NCBI GenBank assembly: GCA_049651845.1 | Contig: JBASCW010000063.1 | Location: forward strand, 1-44,930 | Origin: RBG-16-66-20 sp049651845 | Lineage (GTDB): Bacteria; Pseudomonadota; Gammaproteobacteria; Burkholderiales; SG8-39 | Reading direction: 5' to 3' | DNA length: 44,930 bases | Shown here: one piece after another, positions 39,500 to 44,930 of the stretch | Numbering within the stretch: position 1 is the stretch's first letter | Layout of the letters: every line of letters starts with the position of its first letter | Translations under genes and position numbers: made by a program | Notes under the pieces: model-generated | Told to the model about the DNA's origin: nothing | The model's database searches: none | The model's input: only the letters and a program-made list of their open reading frames with translations

Positions 39500-40419
39500 C
39501 CCCGCGCGCCGGTTGCTTCCCAGGCGCCCGTGATCATCGCCAGGCCATGCGCGCCCGCGCGGCGCGCGGCCGGCAGGTCCTGCGGGCGCAGGCCGCCGAT
39601 GGCGTAGACCGGGAGGCTCGCGCCGCGCGCGATCGCGGCGAAACCGTCCCAGCCGAGCAGCGCCGCGCCGGGATGCGTGGCCGTGGCCTTGACGGGTCCG
39701 AGGATCGCGAAATCCATGTCGAGCCGTTGCGCGCGGGCCAGTTCTTCCCGCGTGTGGCAGGACGCCGCCGCGAGGCCCTGCGGCGGGCGTTCACTCAGCC
39801 GCAGCAGCTGCGCGGCGCTGAAATGCACGCCGTCGGCGACATCGGGCCCGCCGTTGACCAGGACTTTCGCTCCGTAGCGGCGCGCGAGCCCGGCCACCTC
39901 CAAGGCGAAGCCGTGCCGGTCCGGCAGGCTCCTGTCGCGCACCTGGATCAGGCGCAGCCCGCCCTTCAGCCTGCGCTCCATGATCGCGAGGCTCGGGCCC
40001 ACGCCCAGCCTCTCGGCATTGCTGATCGCGTACTCCAGCGGCAGCGCCAGGGATGCGAGCACCGGCGCGTTCGCGGGCAGCATCGGCTCGGCCATCGGCG
40101 CATCGGGGCGCTGCCACACGATGCCCTGCTTCTCGCGCGCATGCGGCTCGCCGGTCCACTCGGTGACGCGGAAGAAGTGCAGGCGCACGTGGCCGTGCTC
40201 GTAGGCATGCTCGCGCGTGATCCAGGGATAGGCCGTGCGCACGTCGATGCCGAGCTCCTCGTGCAGCTCGCGCGCGAGCGCGCGCTCGGCAGGCTCGCCT
40301 GCCTCGATCTTGCCGCCGGGAAACTCCCACCAGCCCGCGTAGACCTTGCCGGCCGGGCGCTGCGCGAGCAGGAAGCCGCCGTCGGGCCGCTCGATCACCG
40401 CGGCAGCGACCTCGACCAT
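39496..40419 (-). CDS. mutT: Nudix hydrolase-thiamine phosphate synthase-like fusion (MutT/ThiE)
   Basis: 307 aa. The N-terminal Nudix domain (1-130) has the complete box G36-x5-E42-x7-RELHEELGI (50-58) of MutT-type enzymes that clean oxidised dNTPs. The C-terminal domain (about 135-300) is a TMP-TenI barrel: RLKGGLRLIQVRDRSLPD, VLVNGG, GVHFSAAQLLRL, SCHTREELARAQRLDMDFAILGPVKAT, PVYAIGGL. This Nudix-ThiE fusion is common in beta/gammaproteobacteria; the barrel's substrate is unsettled. The start ATG shares one base with the stop of the upstream ATPase gene (TAATG). The 3' end overlaps the convergent EAL gene by four bases. Confidence 0.92.
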   Translation of the reverse strand: MVEVAAAVIERPDGGFLLAQRPAGKVYAGWWEFPGGKIEAGEPAERALARELHEELGIDVRTAYPWITREHAYEHGHVRLHFFRVTEWTGEPHAREKQGIVWQRPDAPMAEPMLPANAPVLASLALPLEYAISNAERLGVGPSLAIMERRLKGGLRLIQVRDRSLPDRHGFALEVAGLARRYGAKVLVNGGPDVADGVHFSAAQLLRLSERPPQGLAAASCHTREELARAQRLDMDFAILGPVKATATHPGAALLGWDGFAAIARGASLPVYAIGGLRPQDLPAARRAGAHGLAMITGAWEATGARG

Positions 40420-41273
40420 TACTTCTTCTTGGCGTGCTTGCCCGCCCAGTCTCTAGCGAACTGATACGCGACGCGGCCGCTGCGCGAGCCGCGCTGCAGG
40501 GACCACTGAAGCGCTTCGTCTTTTGAATCTTGTACTTCTTTTTTTGAACAAGAAAAACTACTCAACCAATGCGCGACGATTTCCAGGTACTCGTCCTGGT
40601 CGAACGGATAGAAGGACACCCACAGGCCGAAGCGCTCGGACAGGGAAATCTTCTCCTCGACGGTTTCGCCCGGGTGGATCTCGTCGCCGACGTACTTGGT
40701 CTCGAGGTTCTCCTGCATGTACTCCGGCATCAGGTGCCGGCGGTTCGAAGTGGCGTAGATCAGCAGGTTCTCGGAGGTGGTCGAAATCGAGCCGTCGAGC
40801 GCCACCTTGAGCGCGATGTAGCCCTCCTCGGAGCCGTGGAAGGTCAGGTCGTCGCAGAAGACGATGAAGCGCTCCGGCCGGCTCGCCACCCGGTCGACGA
40901 TGGCGGGCAGCCCGGCGAGGTCGCTCTTCTCGACCTCGATCAGGCGCAGCCCCTTGCCCGAGTACTTGTTGAGCAGCCCCTTCACGATCGAGCTCTTGCC
41001 GGTGCCGCGCGCGCCGGTGAGCAGCACGTTGTTGGCGGGCCTGCCGTCGATGAACTGGCGCGTGTTCTGCTCGACCTTGGCGATCTGCGCGTCTATGCCT
41101 TGCAGGTCCGAGAGCTTCATGCGGTGCACGTGGCGCACCGGCTGCAGCCAGCCCTCGCCGCGCGCGCCGCGGCGCCAGCGGAAGGCGATGCTCGCCTTCC
41201 AGTCGGTGGGCGGCGGCGGCGGCGGCAGGATCTGCTCGAGCCGCTCCAGGATCTGCTGCAGTTCCTTGCTCAT
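40419..41273 (-). CDS. DUF815 AAA-type ATPase
   Basis: 284 aa. Start ATG 41273, overlapping the argJ stop by 4 bases (ATGA). A Pro-rich linker (LPPPPPPTDW) at about 16-25 precedes the AAA core: DLQGIDAQ, Walker A GARGTGKSS (87-95), RFIVFCDDLTF (Walker B), and TSNRRHL sensor region, ending SLSERFGLWVSFYPFDQDEYLEIV and a Lys-rich tail. DUF815 ATPases are widespread and uncharacterised in function. It forms a coupled operon with secA-argJ upstream and mutT downstream. Confidence 0.88.
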   Translation of the reverse strand: MSKELQQILERLEQILPPPPPPTDWKASIAFRWRRGARGEGWLQPVRHVHRMKLSDLQGIDAQIAKVEQNTRQFIDGRPANNVLLTGARGTGKSSIVKGLLNKYSGKGLRLIEVEKSDLAGLPAIVDRVASRPERFIVFCDDLTFHGSEEGYIALKVALDGSISTTSENLLIYATSNRRHLMPEYMQENLETKYVGDEIHPGETVEEKISLSERFGLWVSFYPFDQDEYLEIVAHWLSSFSCSKKEVQDSKDEALQWSLQRGSRSGRVAYQFARDWAGKHAKKK

Positions 41274-42475
41274 GTTCGGTATTCGGCGTTGATTTTCACG
41301 TAGTCGAAGGACAGGTCGCAAGTCCACAGCGTCGCCGCCGCCTTGCCGCGGTTGAGCACGACCCGAACGGTGAATTCGGGCTTCTTCATCACGTCGCTTG
41401 CCTCTCGTTCCGCATACGAGGGATTCCTCGCCCCCCGTTTGGCCACCAGAACGCCATCGAGGAACAAATCCACCCTCGAGACGTCGAGCCCGGCAACGCC
41501 CGCGTAGCCGATCGCCGCCAGGATCCTCCCCAGGTTCGGGTCGGAGGCGAAGAACGCCGTCTTCACGAGCGGCGAATGCGCGATCGCGTAGGCGACCTTC
41601 CGGCATTCGGCCTCGCTGCGGCCGCGCTCGACCGCCACCGTGACGAACTTGGTCGCCCCCTCGCCGTCGCGGACGATCGCCTGTGCGAGGAACCGGGAGA
41701 CTTCCAGAACGGCTTTTTCGAGCTGCTGCCTGTCTCTATCGTTCTTGAGTGCCACGCCCGCGCCCGAAGAAATCAGCACAAACGAGTCGTTCGTGGAGGT
41801 GTCGCCGTCGACCGTGACACAGTTGAACGAGCGGTCGGCGACGCGCTTGACCATCGCGTTGAGCGCCGATCGTGGAACCTTCGCATCGGTCGCGACGAAG
41901 CCGAGCATGGTCGCCATGTCGGGCCGGATCATGCCGGCGCCCTTGGCGATGCCGGTGACGGTCGCCTCGCCGCCCGAGAGCTTCACCTTGCGCGAGCAGG
42001 CCTTCGGCACGGTGTCGGTGGTCATGATCGCCTCGGCGGCGTCCAGCCAGCCGGCCTGGCCCGCGGTCGCGGCCGGAATGCCGGCCCGGATTCGATCGAC
42101 GGGGAGCGGCTCCATGATGACGCCCGTGGAGAAAGGCAGCACTTGATCGGTCTTTACCCGAATTCGTTCTGAAACCGCCTTGCAGACTTGCAGCGCTCGA
42201 CGCAAACCGTCCCGGCCGGTGCCCGCATTCGCATTTCCGGTATTCACCACCAGAGCCCGGACCTCGTTCTTCAGATGCTTCTTTGCGAGCACGACCGGCG
42301 CGGCGCAGAAGCGGTTGCGCGTGAACGCGCCGGCCGCCCTGGCGCCGGGCGCAAGGCGCATCACGAGGAGGTCCTTGCGGCCGGGCTTCCTGATGCCGGC
42401 CATCGCCACGCCCAGCTCGACGCCGGGCACCGGCAACAGCGAGCGCGCGTCGGGCGGCGGCAGGTTGACGGCCAT
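41270..42475 (-). CDS. argJ: Bifunctional glutamate N-acetyltransferase ArgJ
   Basis: 401 aa from ATG 42475, eight bases after AGGAGG; a GTG two codons earlier (42481) is too close to it. ArgJ transfers acetyl from N-acetylornithine to glutamate in the arginine pathway. The autocleavage site MATML with nucleophile T189 lies in KGAGMIRPDMATMLGFVATDA; other hallmarks are VVNTGNANAGTG and NCVTVDGDTSTNDS. Begins just after secA and is coupled to the ATPase gene. Confidence 0.96.
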   Translation of the reverse strand: MAVNLPPPDARSLLPVPGVELGVAMAGIRKPGRKDLLVMRLAPGARAAGAFTRNRFCAAPVVLAKKHLKNEVRALVVNTGNANAGTGRDGLRRALQVCKAVSERIRVKTDQVLPFSTGVIMEPLPVDRIRAGIPAATAGQAGWLDAAEAIMTTDTVPKACSRKVKLSGGEATVTGIAKGAGMIRPDMATMLGFVATDAKVPRSALNAMVKRVADRSFNCVTVDGDTSTNDSFVLISSGAGVALKNDRDRQQLEKAVLEVSRFLAQAIVRDGEGATKFVTVAVERGRSEAECRKVAYAIAHSPLVKTAFFASDPNLGRILAAIGYAGVAGLDVSRVDLFLDGVLVAKRGARNPSYAEREASDVMKKPEFTVRVVLNRGKAAATLWTCDLSFDYVKINAEYRT

Positions 42476-42487
42476 CGGCACGCCCTC

Positions 42488-44930
<2,443 letters not shown>

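Overview
The window looks like chromosomal DNA of a GC-rich betaproteobacterium (Burkholderiales or a relative). The evidence is core gene content and order: ffh, a cytochrome c assembly (CcsA-like) protein, a CorC/HlyC-type protein, pilC-pilD-coaE-zapD, then yacG, and on the other strand secA-argJ-DUF815 ATPase-Nudix/ThiE. This is inferred from gene neighbourhood; there is no rRNA, tRNA or other direct taxonomic marker here.

Layout. 1-2.1 kb: visibly AT-richer accessory DNA with the edge of a leftward gene behind a 22-bp palindrome, an orphan PD-(D/E)XK nuclease-like gene and a decayed YiiX-type papain-like gene. 2.1-5.4 kb: leftward GC-rich housekeeping-type membrane genes (SRPBCC, RDD, unknown membrane protein, DUF2167). 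5.35-9.0 kb: a tightly overlapping, AT-richer DNA-modification cassette (cytosine-5 methyltransferase, Vsr endonuclease, Z1-domain ATPase) wedged between ffh and the DUF2167 gene. 9.0-16.2 kb: core genes. 16.2-38.5 kb: a 22-kb integrative defence island. 38.5-44.9 kb: core genes, with secA running off the right edge.

The island is inserted in the last codons of zapD, between zapD and yacG. A tyrosine recombinase sits just inside the left end. The right end carries a second copy of the zapD tail, and a 23-bp near-perfect direct repeat lies just inside both ends. After a DUF1778-GNAT toxin-antitoxin pair and an AlpA-like regulator, all major genes run leftward from a HigA-type regulator at 37.2 kb: type I restriction (HsdR, an HsdM-HsdS fusion), an ABC-three-component system (effector, middle component, DUF2326-type ATPase) with a HEPN-motif gene behind it, a SIR2-HerA pair, and a three-gene module of unknown protein, double-HKD PLD-type nuclease and SNF2-like helicase. 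Many junctions are 4-bp stop/start overlaps, so much of the array could be cotranscribed. The three-gene helicase-PLD-unknown module, and the ABC-3C operon extended by a HEPN-motif gene, are the best candidates for an undescribed system.

About 1.1 kb between higA and the right end has no convincing protein gene but contains several strong inverted repeats, including a 14-bp perfect stem and two GNRA-type tetraloop hairpins. It may encode a structured RNA or be a DNA processing site. No CRISPR array, tRNA or rRNA was seen.
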